The translations under genes and the position numbers were made by a program. A model generated the notes under the pieces. It saw nothing but the letters and a program-made list of their open reading frames with translations, searched no databases and was not told the origin of the DNA. From Planctomycetaceae bacterium (GTDB taxonomy: Bacteria; Planctomycetota; Phycisphaerae; UBA1845; UTPLA1), in contig CP030884.1 of assembly GCA_006969385.1 (NCBI GenBank), forward strand, positions 5,078,249-5,142,248: 64,000 nt of DNA, in the 5' to 3' direction. Shown in pieces: positions 52,956-61,734 of the stretch; within the stretch, counting starts at the first letter, position 1, and each line of letters begins with the position of its first letter.

Positions 52956-54884
52956 TTATTGGATCAACTGCACAGGCGTGCGCCCGGCGATGGTCCGGAA
53001 AATATTCTTAAGCTCATTCACGTACAATGGAACGCCGCCATTATCGGGATCGGGATTGTTGTCGGCGTAGTAGTACTTGTCCGGGCCTGAGGCCATATCG
53101 ATCAACATTTGTTCGTTGACATCGCCACCGACCCCGATGGTGAAGACCGTCATGCCCATCTCCTGAGCGGTCTCGGCGCGGTCCATCGCCCAGCCAATGG
53201 CCTGGGAGTTGTTGTTCCCGACATGCTGATTGCTCGAATTCACATTCGGCTTGCCGTCGGTCAACAGCACGATGTACTTGGTCGCGGCGGTGCGCGCTCG
53301 CTCGCTGCTCAATTCGTTGATGGCTTTATCCACACCGGCACCGATATTGGTCACCGCCGTATCGTGAGCCGCTTGGTAGAGGTACAAACCTTCCGATATC
53401 CCACGCAGCATATCGGCGAGCTGATCGTTGCTGCTGGGAACCGTCAGGTCCATCCGGTGGTTGCCGTATTGGGCAAACGTTTCCAAAGAGACGTGGTCGT
53501 CAGTCTTGAGCGTTATCAACTGTTCCATCATGACGTCCACCGCGTCCTTAACGGAATACAGCGGCATTTCCGGTGCGTGCTTGAGTTCCGGAGTTTTGTT
53601 ATTTCCGGCGCGCTTTTCGAGCAGGTAGTTCGTGAACGTTTTGAGACCGTAACGATAACGCAAGTCCGGATCGGTCTGTTCCATCCGCGTGCTACCCGAG
53701 CGCACGTAGTTGATCCAGTCGTTCCAACTACCGCTATCGAATGGATAGTCGGTTTCCTGCCAAAGCTCTTTGTCTTCGACCTTGTTATCCCCGTCACCGG
53801 GGCCGCCGTTATATTTGCTTTCGTCTTTCTTGCTGCGCCAACCGGCCAATCCCAATAAGACCCGAACGCGATTGCGGTACAAGCCCGAGTCGCCATCGTA
53901 TTGACTGCTCAACAAAGCCGAGCGCTCTTCCGCGCTGTAACCCGCCTGGGTGATGTTTTCAATCACGTCCGCATCGGTTGTTGTTTGGCCCTTGCGGATG
54001 TGGTACAAGCCCCAGTCCGTCGTTGCATCGTATGAGCCGAGTACAATTTCATCTCCCCAGGCCGTCATCCATCCCCAACGTGGGCCGCCTTCGCTAGAAC
54101 CACCGCTGGCACCGGCCGCACCCGGATCGGGATTACCACCAGCATTGGCGGGCGAGCCCGGACCGGTACCCGGTTGGTCGTTTTCGCTATTGGGCTGACC
54201 GGGCGGCGGCGGATCGATGCCGTTACCCACACCGGCGTTCCCTTTTTCGATCGGGAGCGACATCCAGATGTCTTTTATGTTGATCTGCACACCATCGATG
54301 GTGCCACTGCGCTCGGATTGAAATTGCTTCGAATGGAAAAACTCGCTGTCATCGTTCATCGAACCCGACAGGTCCACCACTAACGCAATATCGCGCGGCA
54401 CGACCATCGCGGTCGCCGTCGCACTCATATCTGCACTGTTTAGCCCGAGGGTCTGCCCGAAGAACAGTGAAACCGGCCCGTCAGCAACCGTGGTATCGCG
54501 TTTGAGCGTCACCTGCACCGCGTCATACGGTTCCATACCCGGGAAGAAGTCAAACTTCTCGCCGTTCTTCACCGCATGGCCGAAGACCACGTCCGAATCA
54601 ACAACGTCGGCCCCTTCACCCATAATGCGGTTAGCGTTAGCATACGTCTGTGCTTCGGCACGCGCCGCTTCGAACGGATCGCCATCGGTCTTACCCAACT
54701 GCGATGCCGCCGCCAATGCCGCCGCATCCGCCGCGGTTTGCAGCTCTTGCTTGGCGCTAAACATCAGACCGGTATCCACGGCCAACGCCGCGACCCCGAC
54801 TGCTACCGTGCTACCGAAGGCAACGGTCTGCACCATCACCGAAGCACGCCGTTTGAAACGTCCGATTCCATACCTGTTACGCAT
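52956..54884 (-). CDS. TadG-like pilus protein with VWA domain, copy 1
   Basis: 642 residues from the ATG at 54884 with GGAGGG seven bases upstream. The N-terminus is the TadE/G-type membrane helix (VQTVAFGSTVAVGVAALAVD) followed by the helical SAKQELQTAADAAALAAAS motif. A von Willebrand A domain starts at LVVDLSGSMNDDSEFFHSKQ (MIDAS DxSxS). It continues only ~300 residues later with DHVSLETFAQYGNHRM, the MIDAS threonine in AVTNIGAGVDKAI and the aspartate in IVLLTDGKPNVN. The long insertion is Gly/Pro-rich at first, then Trp/Tyr-rich and folded-looking. A VWA domain with a metal site suggests an adhesin at the pilus or envelope. The C-terminus FRTIAGRTPVQLIQ is the same in the tandem copy. 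Confidence 0.87.
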   Translation of the reverse strand: MRNRYGIGRFKRRASVMVQTVAFGSTVAVGVAALAVDTGLMFSAKQELQTAADAAALAAASQLGKTDGDPFEAARAEAQTYANANRIMGEGADVVDSDVVFGHAVKNGEKFDFFPGMEPYDAVQVTLKRDTTVADGPVSLFFGQTLGLNSADMSATATAMVVPRDIALVVDLSGSMNDDSEFFHSKQFQSERSGTIDGVQINIKDIWMSLPIEKGNAGVGNGIDPPPPGQPNSENDQPGTGPGSPANAGGNPDPGAAGASGGSSEGGPRWGWMTAWGDEIVLGSYDATTDWGLYHIRKGQTTTDADVIENITQAGYSAEERSALLSSQYDGDSGLYRNRVRVLLGLAGWRSKKDESKYNGGPGDGDNKVEDKELWQETDYPFDSGSWNDWINYVRSGSTRMEQTDPDLRYRYGLKTFTNYLLEKRAGNNKTPELKHAPEMPLYSVKDAVDVMMEQLITLKTDDHVSLETFAQYGNHRMDLTVPSSNDQLADMLRGISEGLYLYQAAHDTAVTNIGAGVDKAINELSSERARTAATKYIVLLTDGKPNVNSSNQHVGNNNSQAIGWAMDRAETAQEMGMTVFTIGVGGDVNEQMLIDMASGPDKYYYADNNPDPDNGGVPLYVNELKNIFRTIAGRTPVQLIQ

Positions 54885-55111
54885 CTCTATCCCTCCGACG
54901 CAGTGTCGCTGACGACGATGACGCCTCACTGGCGCGACCGTCCGATTTCCCAGTCGTACGGCGGATCCTTCCAAATTCGATCGGGTGAACTCGTTACCGA
55001 TCGAGCCGTGAGCCTTGAATTTCGATCGCCCCTAGTCGACAGCCGCCAAGACCATCGTCGATCGAAACCGCCTCGCCAATCCAGACGAAACTGCTCCGGT
55101 TGAACCCTAAA

Positions 55112-55146
55112 ATACAAATCGCGGCGAGCCAAAAGACTCGCCGCGA
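55112..55146 (-). terminator. Rho-independent-like terminator after tadG-like copy 2
   Basis: TCGCGGCGAG (55119-55128) and CTCGCCGCGA (55137-55146) form a 10-bp stem with an 8-base loop. On the minus strand TTTGTATTTT follows. It is 33 bases past the stop at 55179. Confidence 0.8.
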
Positions 55147-55178
55147 CTTATGGGAAACGCGTTGGAGGTATGCGGTGA

Positions 55179-57083
55179 TTATTGGATCAACTGGACGGGC
55201 GTACGTCCGGCAATCGAGCGGAAGATCTCCTGCAACTGGTTGACGTAGAGCGGTGCCCCGTCGTTATTGGGGTCCGGATTGTTATCCGCGTAGTAATACT
55301 TGTCCGCGGAAGTGGCCATGTCCATCAGCATTTGCTCGTTAACGTCGCCGCCCACACCGATCGTGAACACCGTAATATGCTGTTCGCGCGCGGCTTCGGC
55401 GCGGTCGAGGGCCCAACCGATCGCCTGGGAATCATTATTGCCCACGTAGGAGTTCGACGAGTTCACGTTGGGCTTGCCATCGGTCAGGATCACGATGTAG
55501 CGCGATGCCTTACCGCGGGCGCGATCGCTATTGAGTTCGTCGATCGCCTTGTCCATTCCGCCACCGATATTGGTCACGCTGGTTTCGTAAGCGGCCTGAT
55601 AACCCATCAGGTTTTCACTGATCTGTGCCAAGAGCGCCGGCAATTCGCTACGCGTGTCGGGCACGGTCAGGTCCATACGGTGATTACCGTACTGAGCAAA
55701 GGTTTCCAATGATACGTGATCGTCGGTACCCATACGAATGATTTCGTCGATCATGGCGCCGACGGCGTTCTTCACCGAGAAGAGCGGTTCTTCGGGAGCG
55801 GCCTGCAATTCGGGCGTCGAGTGCTTGCCCGGTTCTTTTTCGAGCAGGAAGTTGGTGAAGGTTTTGATGCCGTAGCGATAGCGCAGATTCGAGTCGGTCT
55901 GCACCATCCGCGCGTTCGAAGATCGAACGTAATCAATCCACGAGTTCCAACTGCTGCCGCTATACGGATACGAAACTTCCTGAGTCAATTCCCAGCTCTC
56001 GACCTTCGAATCGCCGTCACCTTGGTTGTTGGTGTACTTCGGATTGTCGCGACCGCTGCGCCAACCGGCGAGGCCGAGCATGACTTTCACGCGATTGCGG
56101 TAAAGGCCGGAGTTGCTATCATTGGAACTGCTCAGGATTGCCGAGCGCTCGTCGGAGCTATAACCCGATTCCGTCAGATTGTTGATGACGTCGGCGTCGG
56201 TCGTCGTGCTACCTTTCTTGATGTAGTAAAGGCCGCTATCGGTGGTGGCGTCGTAAGAGCCGAGCACCACCGGGCTGCCCCACTCGGTCATCCAACCCCA
56301 ACGCGGGCCGACTTGACCCGACGTCGATGCGCCGGCTTGCGTCGGTGAACCGCTACCGTTACCGGGTTGCTGGTCGTTAACATCGGGGGCACCGGGACCG
56401 TTCGGGTCGATACCGTTGAGAATCCCGGCCTTGCCGGTCGATACGGGTAGTGCGCCCCAGATCTTTTCGATGTTGATCTGCACGCCGTCGATGGTGCCGC
56501 TGCGTTCCGATTCGAACTGCTTCGAGTGGAAGAACTCGCTGTCATCGTTCATCGAGCCGGAGAGGTCGACCACCACTGCGATATCTCGCGGCACGATCAT
56601 CGCCGTCGCGCTGGCGCGAATGTCGGCGCTGTGCACGCCGAGGGTCTTACCGAAAAACAACGAAACGGGGCCGTCGGCCACGGTTTGGTCGCGGCGCAAG
56701 GTCACACGCACGGCATCGAGCGGCTCGACGCCCGGTTGGAATACAAACTTATCGCCGCTCTTCTCGGCGTGGCCGAATTCCACGTCCGAATCCACGAGAT
56801 CGGCATTTTCGCCCATAACGCGATTCTGATTGGCGTATCGTTGTGCTTCAGCCTTCGCCGCCGCAAAGGGGTCGCCATTGTTGGTACCCAATTTGGCCGC
56901 GGCCGCCAATGCGGCGGAATCCGCCGCGGTTTGCAGCTCTTGCCGGGCGCTAAACATCAAGCCCGAGTCGATCGCCAGCGCCGCCACACCTACGGCGACG
57001 GTACTGCCGAACGCGACGGTCTGCACAATCACGGTGCCACGCCGACGCTTTCGATTTACCAAAGACCAATACTTTCTCATCAT
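55179..57083 (-). CDS. TadG-like pilus protein with VWA domain, copy 2
   Basis: 634 residues from the ATG at 57083 (second ATG three bases on), with GGAGGGAG upstream. It is a close paralogue of the next gene downstream: same membrane helix (VQTVAFGSTVAVGVAALAID), same ARQELQTAADSAALAAAAK, MIDAS start VVVDLSGSMNDDSEFF, large insertion (GWMTEWGSPVVLGSYDATTD, LTESGYSSDERSAILSS, MLGLAGWRSGRDNPKYTNNQ), then DHVSLETFAQYGNHRMDLTV, VTNIGGGMDKAIDEL, VILTDGKPNVNSSNSYVGNN and the end IAGRTPVQLIQ. The copies differ most in the Gly/Pro-rich linker. Recent duplication is likely, with divergence in the linker. Role inferred as for copy 1; both proteins together may form a heteromeric tip or surface complex. 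Confidence 0.87.
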   Translation of the reverse strand: MMRKYWSLVNRKRRRGTVIVQTVAFGSTVAVGVAALAIDSGLMFSARQELQTAADSAALAAAAKLGTNNGDPFAAAKAEAQRYANQNRVMGENADLVDSDVEFGHAEKSGDKFVFQPGVEPLDAVRVTLRRDQTVADGPVSLFFGKTLGVHSADIRASATAMIVPRDIAVVVDLSGSMNDDSEFFHSKQFESERSGTIDGVQINIEKIWGALPVSTGKAGILNGIDPNGPGAPDVNDQQPGNGSGSPTQAGASTSGQVGPRWGWMTEWGSPVVLGSYDATTDSGLYYIKKGSTTTDADVINNLTESGYSSDERSAILSSSNDSNSGLYRNRVKVMLGLAGWRSGRDNPKYTNNQGDGDSKVESWELTQEVSYPYSGSSWNSWIDYVRSSNARMVQTDSNLRYRYGIKTFTNFLLEKEPGKHSTPELQAAPEEPLFSVKNAVGAMIDEIIRMGTDDHVSLETFAQYGNHRMDLTVPDTRSELPALLAQISENLMGYQAAYETSVTNIGGGMDKAIDELNSDRARGKASRYIVILTDGKPNVNSSNSYVGNNDSQAIGWALDRAEAAREQHITVFTIGVGGDVNEQMLMDMATSADKYYYADNNPDPNNDGAPLYVNQLQEIFRSIAGRTPVQLIQ

Positions 57084-57335
57084 CGTTCTCCCTCCACCGC
57101 GCACTGCGGACGGGACGGCGGGTTCTTCATGAACGACGTCGTCGACACTTGGTTTTTTCTGATGCGGATCCATCCGACATCCTTTGCTTCGCCCGGCGAA
57201 ACAAAGTGGAGTTGCATTCGTTCCTTATGGGAATGCCGGATACATGATTAAATCTGGCATTCAATTTTCCTGCGAGCAAATCGCGTCGAAGGCAATTTGC
57301 AAATAAACTTTGACAGTTATTTTCCCACAGAAAGA

Positions 57336-57364
57336 GGGCAACGACTGTAAACCAACCGTTGCCC
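57336..57364 (-). terminator. Second hairpin after cpaC
   Basis: GGGCAACG (57336-57343) and CGTTGCCC (57357-57364) form an 8-bp stem, followed on the minus strand by CTCTTTCTG. It lies below another 9-bp hairpin at 57388-57415. Confidence 0.5.
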
Positions 57365-57387
57365 CCTGATTCGTTGTAGGTTGTTGC

Positions 57388-57415
57388 GTTGCTTCGTCCC
57401 ATTTTGCGAAGCAAC
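57388..57415 (-). terminator. Hairpin just after cpaC stop
   Basis: GTTGCTTCG (57388-57396) and CGAAGCAAC (57407-57415) pair perfectly with a 10-base loop, 10 bases past the cpaC stop. There is no T tract, so it may be an attenuator or RNA-stability hairpin. Confidence 0.5.
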
Positions 57416-57424
57416 GGTAAGTCG

Positions 57425-59155
57425 CTACTGCTCGCCGAACTCCGCCATGCCCCACGGGCCTTGCAGGTTCATGTTGGCGCTATTCATGGCCGCGTTGTTG
57501 CGCGGCAGCGTCTTCACCGGGAAGGTCTCCCGCGGCACACCACCGGCAAAGCCGGGACGTGCCAACGGATCGCCCTCGAGCTTCTGCTCGAAGAACAATT
57601 CCGCATCCGTCGGTTCGGTCATCAGACTGCCCGGCGGCGGCGGCACCTGGTGCGGATCGAGCGGTTCCACCAACTGCGGCGTCACCAGAATCACCAGTTC
57701 GGTCAATTCGCGTTCGTAGTCGGTCGAGCTAAACAAGGTTCCGAGAATCGGGATATCACCCAGCCCCGGAATCTTCGATGCCAAACCGCGCACGTCGTCG
57801 CGCAATAAGCCTGCAATGGCAAAGGTCTGACCGTTACCGCATTCGATCGTCGATTCAACGCGGCGCGTGCTGAACGTGAACAATGGGAAGGCACCCGCCA
57901 CGCCGCCGGTCGGCACCGCATCGCTGACTTCCGTCATGATGTGCAAGCGCACGATCTGTCCGCCCAGCACGGTCGGCGTAAACGCAAGGCGCACACCGAA
58001 CTCGCGGTATTCAATCGTGACGGCACCGGCAGTGGCACCGCCCTGCGTCACCGGAATCGGAACTTCGCCACCCGCCAGGAAGCTGGCCGTTTGGCCGCTG
58101 ATGGCGACCAGGTTGGGCTCAGCAAGCACGCGTGCAAGGCTGTTTTCGCGCAGCGCGTTCACGAACAGTTGAAACTCAGCTTGCGGGAAACCAAACGTAA
58201 TGTTGGTACCCGGGCCATTCTGGTTTGGCAGCAAGAAAGTCGTGTTTTGCCCCATGCGCACGTCGGGCAAGCCGCCGGTACCGAACGTCGTCGGATTGAG
58301 CTGGCCCAAGTTGTTCGCAAAGAAGAAGTCGCGCGACCAATTATTTCCGCCTACAGCCCAGTTCACACCGAGGCGTCGAATGGCGGACTTATTGATCTCG
58401 GCAACCACCACGCGCAACATGGTTTGCTGCACACCGGCGATCGTCAGATTGCTGCGTACCTCACCGCCCTGCACCAAAGATGCCATGTCGACGATTTGCG
58501 CAGCGGCTTCCGTGTCGGGCACCATACCATTCAGGAAGATCGTGCCGTTCACACTCTGCGCATCGACCTGCGCCGTCGGCGCGACCCGTTGCACAAACGC
58601 TTTGAGAATGCTTAGGTCCAACTCGACGTCGACATTGATTGCCGTCTGCTCTTGGCTCTTTTGCAGCAAGATCTGCGTCGTACCAAAAGCTCGACCGGCC
58701 ACGATGATCTGCGTCGGCGAGGTCAGCACCACATCGGCGATCGTGTTATCCGCCACGCTCACCGCATCGATCGGCTGATTCAGTTGAATCACAGCCGTGG
58801 CGTTGCGATTGACGCGAATGCGCCGCGACGAGCCCGGGTTATCCACCGACACCGATTGAATCATGCCGCTGCCGTTAGCTACCACCGAAAAGCCGGTGGC
58901 ACCACTGTTGCCCGCGGCGGGCTGCATCGGTTGTTGTGCGAAAAGCTGCGAGAGGCTTTGTAAGGCTGCGCCGGTGGTCGGTTGTCCGTAACCGCCTGCA
59001 GCCAGTAGTGTTGGCAAGTTGATCGCCGCGCTTGCGAACAGGGCTACCGCCATAGCGACTGTTCCGCGACGAATACGCTTCGAATCGACGTACCCGCGAG
59101 TTGTGATGTCGCGGGACGGGTCCGAAGGTGTTCGACCGTCCCTACAAATGTTCAT
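57425..59155 (-). CDS. cpaC: Tad pilus outer-membrane secretin CpaC/RcpA
   Basis: 576 residues. Domains: N-terminal region with the RcpA-type pilus domain (IRVNRNATAVIQLNQPIDAV, TQIIVAGRAFGTTQILLQ), a BON-like middle (SVNGTIFLNGMVPDTEAAAQ), and the secretin core (TMLRVVVAEINKSAIRRLGV; ARVLAEPNLVAISGQTASFL; AGGEVPIPVTQGG; VRLAFTPTVLGGQIVRLHI; GLASKIPGLGDIPILGTLFS; ELVILVTPQLVEPL). It forms the outer-membrane pore for the Flp pilus. The ATG overlaps the cpaB stop by one base (TAATG), which suggests coupling. The first ~15 codons lie in a hairpin repeat at 59113-59142, and the signal helix (MAVALFASAAINLPTLLA) starts only at residue 35, so the true start could be later. Confidence 0.92.
   Translation of the reverse strand: MNICRDGRTPSDPSRDITTRGYVDSKRIRRGTVAMAVALFASAAINLPTLLAAGGYGQPTTGAALQSLSQLFAQQPMQPAAGNSGATGFSVVANGSGMIQSVSVDNPGSSRRIRVNRNATAVIQLNQPIDAVSVADNTIADVVLTSPTQIIVAGRAFGTTQILLQKSQEQTAINVDVELDLSILKAFVQRVAPTAQVDAQSVNGTIFLNGMVPDTEAAAQIVDMASLVQGGEVRSNLTIAGVQQTMLRVVVAEINKSAIRRLGVNWAVGGNNWSRDFFFANNLGQLNPTTFGTGGLPDVRMGQNTTFLLPNQNGPGTNITFGFPQAEFQLFVNALRENSLARVLAEPNLVAISGQTASFLAGGEVPIPVTQGGATAGAVTIEYREFGVRLAFTPTVLGGQIVRLHIMTEVSDAVPTGGVAGAFPLFTFSTRRVESTIECGNGQTFAIAGLLRDDVRGLASKIPGLGDIPILGTLFSSTDYERELTELVILVTPQLVEPLDPHQVPPPPGSLMTEPTDAELFFEQKLEGDPLARPGFAGGVPRETFPVKTLPRNNAAMNSANMNLQGPWGMAEFGEQ
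59113..59142. repeat. REP-like palindrome over the cpaC start
   Basis: GGGACGG (59113-59119) and CCGTCCC (59136-59142) form the outer arms; TCCGAA and TTCGA inside extend the stem. The element lies within the first codons annotated for cpaC, directly after the ATG, and looks like a short dispersed intergenic repeat rather than coding sequence. Confidence 0.5.
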
Positions 59156-60138
59156 TACTCAAGAGACTCCTTCTCGTACGGGTTTATCTCATCGCGACCG
59201 GATGATGAGGCCTGATCGGCACCGGCCCAGGCTGGGCCACCGAATTGCGGAGGCAAGGGCTGATCGCCGGGGAATTCCCGCACGCCACCATGATTGTCGA
59301 AAACGAGGCGCTTCACGTCGTCGCCCCGACGCACTTCCACCACGTGGAAAGTCGGTTTCTGCACGGCCACTTGTACCGGCTCAGGCGCGATGACCTTAGG
59401 TTCCGGTTGCTCGGGTTCGGATTCGTTTTCGATTTCGTTCTTTTTGAATAGATTGCTCAGCCAACTGCCCATAGCGGATTCACCCGGGTCGGAGTTATGG
59501 CCGCGCATCGCCAAGCGAATATTGCCGCGGCTCTTGGCCAAAGCGCTGTTCAGCGAACTCACCTGTTCGGGACGCAGAAACAGCGTCACCGACTTTGAGA
59601 TATTGGCCGACTTGCCGTCGGGGCCGATTTGCGACATCGATTGACCGACGGCGCCGACCTCGACGTTCTGCAGAATCAAATGGCTCTTACCGCTGCCGTC
59701 TTTTTCCACCGTCGACACGTCGACGCGACTGCCCGGCAACACAAAACCGGCGACCGCCGAATCTTCCGTGACCTTCACGCTGACGGCGCGAAAACCGGGA
59801 GGGATCGTGGCGGCCAAGCCCGGTTCGGCACCTTTGGGTGCCAACATGGCTTGCGTAATCGGTACACCGGCAGGCACCGGCACCTTCGTGACGCGGCCTA
59901 CGATCGCTTCGGGTTCGAAAAAGCCATTGCTGGGAATGAAGCTCTTCGGCACCTTACGTGTTTGTACCATTTTTTCGGTGATGCGCTGCGCCGCTTCGAT
60001 GGATTTACCACTGAACACGACTGCGTACGTTTGTTCCTGGGAGCCCTTGGCCTTCTTGACCATGTCGACACCCATCTTGATGGCAAAGAAGCCCACGCCG
60101 AGCCCAATCACCAACGGAATGATGGTTTTTGGTTTCAT
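59155..60138 (-). CDS. cpaB: Tad pilus assembly protein CpaB/RcpC
   Basis: 327 residues. A membrane anchor (TIIPLVIGLGVGFFAIKMGV) is followed by a SAF-like domain: QTYAVVFSGKSIEAAQRITE, GRVTKVPVPAGVPITQAML and FRAVSVKVTEDSAVAGFVLP with GSRVDVSTVEKDG, the CpaB/RcpC signature. Next come ILQNVEVGAVGQS and SKSVTLFLRPEQVSSLNSA. The C-terminal ~100 residues are acidic/proline-rich and variable. The protein is periplasmic or inner-membrane bound and works with the CpaC secretin. The ATG at 60138 has AAAGGA upstream with a long spacing. Its stop shares a base with the cpaC ATG. A terminator after tadE lies upstream, so cpaB probably has its own promoter. Confidence 0.92.
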   Translation of the reverse strand: MKPKTIIPLVIGLGVGFFAIKMGVDMVKKAKGSQEQTYAVVFSGKSIEAAQRITEKMVQTRKVPKSFIPSNGFFEPEAIVGRVTKVPVPAGVPITQAMLAPKGAEPGLAATIPPGFRAVSVKVTEDSAVAGFVLPGSRVDVSTVEKDGSGKSHLILQNVEVGAVGQSMSQIGPDGKSANISKSVTLFLRPEQVSSLNSALAKSRGNIRLAMRGHNSDPGESAMGSWLSNLFKKNEIENESEPEQPEPKVIAPEPVQVAVQKPTFHVVEVRRGDDVKRLVFDNHGGVREFPGDQPLPPQFGGPAWAGADQASSSGRDEINPYEKESLE

Positions 60139-60335
60139 CTGAAAACGTCCTTTCGTTTGCCCACGGTCGCATACGTGCGACCATGCCGCCCACCTACGGG
60201 CAAGCGATTGGTGGTGACCTGAGAGATTTCTCGGTCGAAAGCGTTGATGCTGTTAGCAAGATTGCAAGGACCGCTAATCTCGAATCGATTGCAGTCGGAG
60301 GGAAGGCGGCTTTCGGTGCTGCCGCCGATAATGCG

Positions 60336-60370
60336 AAAAAAGGCGGGGAGCGGCAAGAACCGCTCCCCGC
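60336..60370 (-). terminator. Rho-independent terminator after tadE
   Basis: GCGGGGAGCGG (60343-60353) pairs with CCGCTCCCCGC (60360-60370). On the minus strand CTTTTTT follows (60342-60336). It is 13 bases past the tadE stop and closes the flp-tadV-tadE unit. Confidence 0.9.
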
Positions 60371-60382
60371 AATAAATCGAGT

Positions 60383-60820
60383 CTAGCCTTCGACGCCGCT
60401 GGAGCCGTTGGTGGCATCGATACCCTCGCGTCGCATGGTCGCGGTCGAGGAAATATCGAATGAGCCGCCGCCCAGCATCGCCCCTGTAAACGTCGCGCGA
60501 TCCAACGGGATGCTGACGGTCACCGAGACTTCCAAGTCGGTCGGGCCCAAGTCGTTGATGTTGGTGGTCATCTCGTAACCTTCGAGATTGGCCGCCCTCA
60601 TCGCGTCGTCGACGCGCGATTGGATATCGCTGTATTCGGCACCGGGCAATGCACCCGCGCGAGCGCCTTCGCGTGCGGCCAGCGTAACGGTTTGCCGCAG
60701 CATGAACGCCCAGCCGACTTCCATCATGCCGAGCATCCCCAAAACGAGGATCGGTGCCACCACAGCCGTTTCGACCACTGCCGCACCCCGTCGCATATGT
60801 CGTCGTCGTTTGATGATCAT
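60383..60820 (-). CDS. tadE: TadE-like minor pseudopilin
   Basis: 145 residues from the ATG at 60820 (AAAGGG upstream). The N-terminus RRGAAVVETAVVAPILVLGM is the TadE class III pilin-like motif, with the conserved Glu in VVETA; processing is expected near the Gly/Ala. A single helix (VVAPILVLGMLGMMEVGWAFM) continues into the conserved VTLAAREGARAGALPGAEYS. The C-terminal domain is beta-rich. TadE is thought to be cut by the same prepilin peptidase and to act as a minor pseudopilin. It follows the peptidase gene by two bases and is closed by a terminator. Confidence 0.93.
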   Translation of the reverse strand: MIIKRRRHMRRGAAVVETAVVAPILVLGMLGMMEVGWAFMLRQTVTLAAREGARAGALPGAEYSDIQSRVDDAMRAANLEGYEMTTNINDLGPTDLEVSVTVSIPLDRATFTGAMLGGGSFDISSTATMRREGIDATNGSSGVEG

Positions 60821-60822
60821 GC

Positions 60823-61380
60823 TTATAACCCTTTCAGTCCTGTCTGCGCCATGAACAACACGCCCAAAGCGCCAATCGTCAGCGGCACGGCATACGGTAC
60901 GGCCGTCTTGCCGGGCCCGGTGAGGTCTTTCATCGAAGCGAACTCGCCGAAGGCGGTTCGCGCCGAACCCATCTTGATAACGAGCAGCCCCATGTTGTTC
61001 GCGAAGCGCCCCCAAGCGCGGCGGTAAGCCACCATCCCGAGGGAAATCGCGCCGCCGACCAAGATGCCGGCGAGTGCGGCGTACAACGTCATCTCCGGTC
61101 CGAGCCATGCACCCAGCGCCGCCATGTATTTGACGTCACCGGCACCCATGGCCCGCATTAACCAAAGTACGATTAAAAGTGAGAAGCCGGTAAGCAAACC
61201 GAGAAAACTTTGTTGGATACCGGTCCATCCACTGAGCCAGCCGTGGACCAACAGGCCGGACAGGACGAGGGCGGCGTTCAACCAATTGGGAATACGGTTG
61301 GAACGCAAATCGCGCCAGCAGGCGTAGGCCATGCCGGGGATCAAAACACTCACAACAAGATGTCCAAACTCGATTGTCAT
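60823..61380 (-). CDS. tadV: Prepilin peptidase, A24 family (TadV/CpaA)
   Basis: 185 residues from the ATG at 61380; the longer frame to 61521 lacks family similarity and runs over the pilin hairpin. The A24 aspartic-protease motifs are present: the first aspartate in ACWRDLRSNRIPNWLN and the second in MGAGDVKYMAALGAWLG (GxGD). About five or six membrane helices make up the whole protein (VVSVLIPGMAYA, LLTGFSLLIVLWLM, LYAALAGILVGGAISLGM and a C-terminal VPLTIGALGVLFMAQ). It cleaves the leader of the Flp pilin and of TadE-type proteins in the inner membrane. Lies between the pilin gene and tadE. Confidence 0.93.
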   Translation of the reverse strand: MTIEFGHLVVSVLIPGMAYACWRDLRSNRIPNWLNAALVLSGLLVHGWLSGWTGIQQSFLGLLTGFSLLIVLWLMRAMGAGDVKYMAALGAWLGPEMTLYAALAGILVGGAISLGMVAYRRAWGRFANNMGLLVIKMGSARTAFGEFASMKDLTGPGKTAVPYAVPLTIGALGVLFMAQTGLKGL

Positions 61381-61520
61381 GTTGCGGGGCCAACGTCCGG
61401 TCCGGCGTGTTCGCCTCGGGCGGGCGAATCGTCGGGCGGAAATTCGGGCGGGTGAAAGCCATACGACTTTCACCCGCCACGCTAAAACACAAATCAAATT
61501 CGGCCCGCCGTGGCCCATCA

Positions 61521-61543
61521 CGCCGGCGCTTCGTGCGCCGGCG
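61521..61543 (-). terminator. GC-rich hairpin between flp and tadV
   Basis: CGCCGGCGC (61521-61529) and GCGCCGGCG (61535-61543) form a nine-pair stem with the loop TTCGT, 14 bases beyond the flp stop. No T tract follows on the minus strand. Such a hairpin can partly stop transcription or shield the pilin mRNA so that pilin exceeds downstream proteins (inference). Confidence 0.65.
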
Positions 61544-61557
61544 TATGCGCCTAACGA

Positions 61558-61734
61558 TTAGGCAGGCAATGCGGTTTCGACATCGACGAAGATGTCCGAA
61601 ACCTTCGTGCCCAACGCGCTAATGGCGGCGAGCGAAATCACGATAATCAGGGCCAACATAACCGCGTATTCGGTTGCGGTGGCGCCTTCTTCATCCTTCA
61701 AAAACGACTTGCACAGGTTGGTGATCTTGGTCAT
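61558..61734 (-). CDS. flp: Flp/Fap-type major pilin
   Basis: 58 residues from the ATG at 61734, with AAGGAG upstream. It is the classic Flp pilin: a short basic/acidic leader (LCKSFLKDEEG) is followed by ATATEYAVMLALIIVISLAA, with the conserved Glu five residues after the Gly and the Tyr next to it, as in Flp family motif G/xxxxEY. The cleavage by TadV would fall after the Gly of DEEG, leaving a mature pilin of about 41 residues with one hydrophobic helix and an acidic tail (SDIFVDVETALPA). It polymerises into the Flp pilus fibre. It is the first gene of the Tad locus and has a long, apparently structured leader. Confidence 0.95.
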   Translation of the reverse strand: MTKITNLCKSFLKDEEGATATEYAVMLALIIVISLAAISALGTKVSDIFVDVETALPA

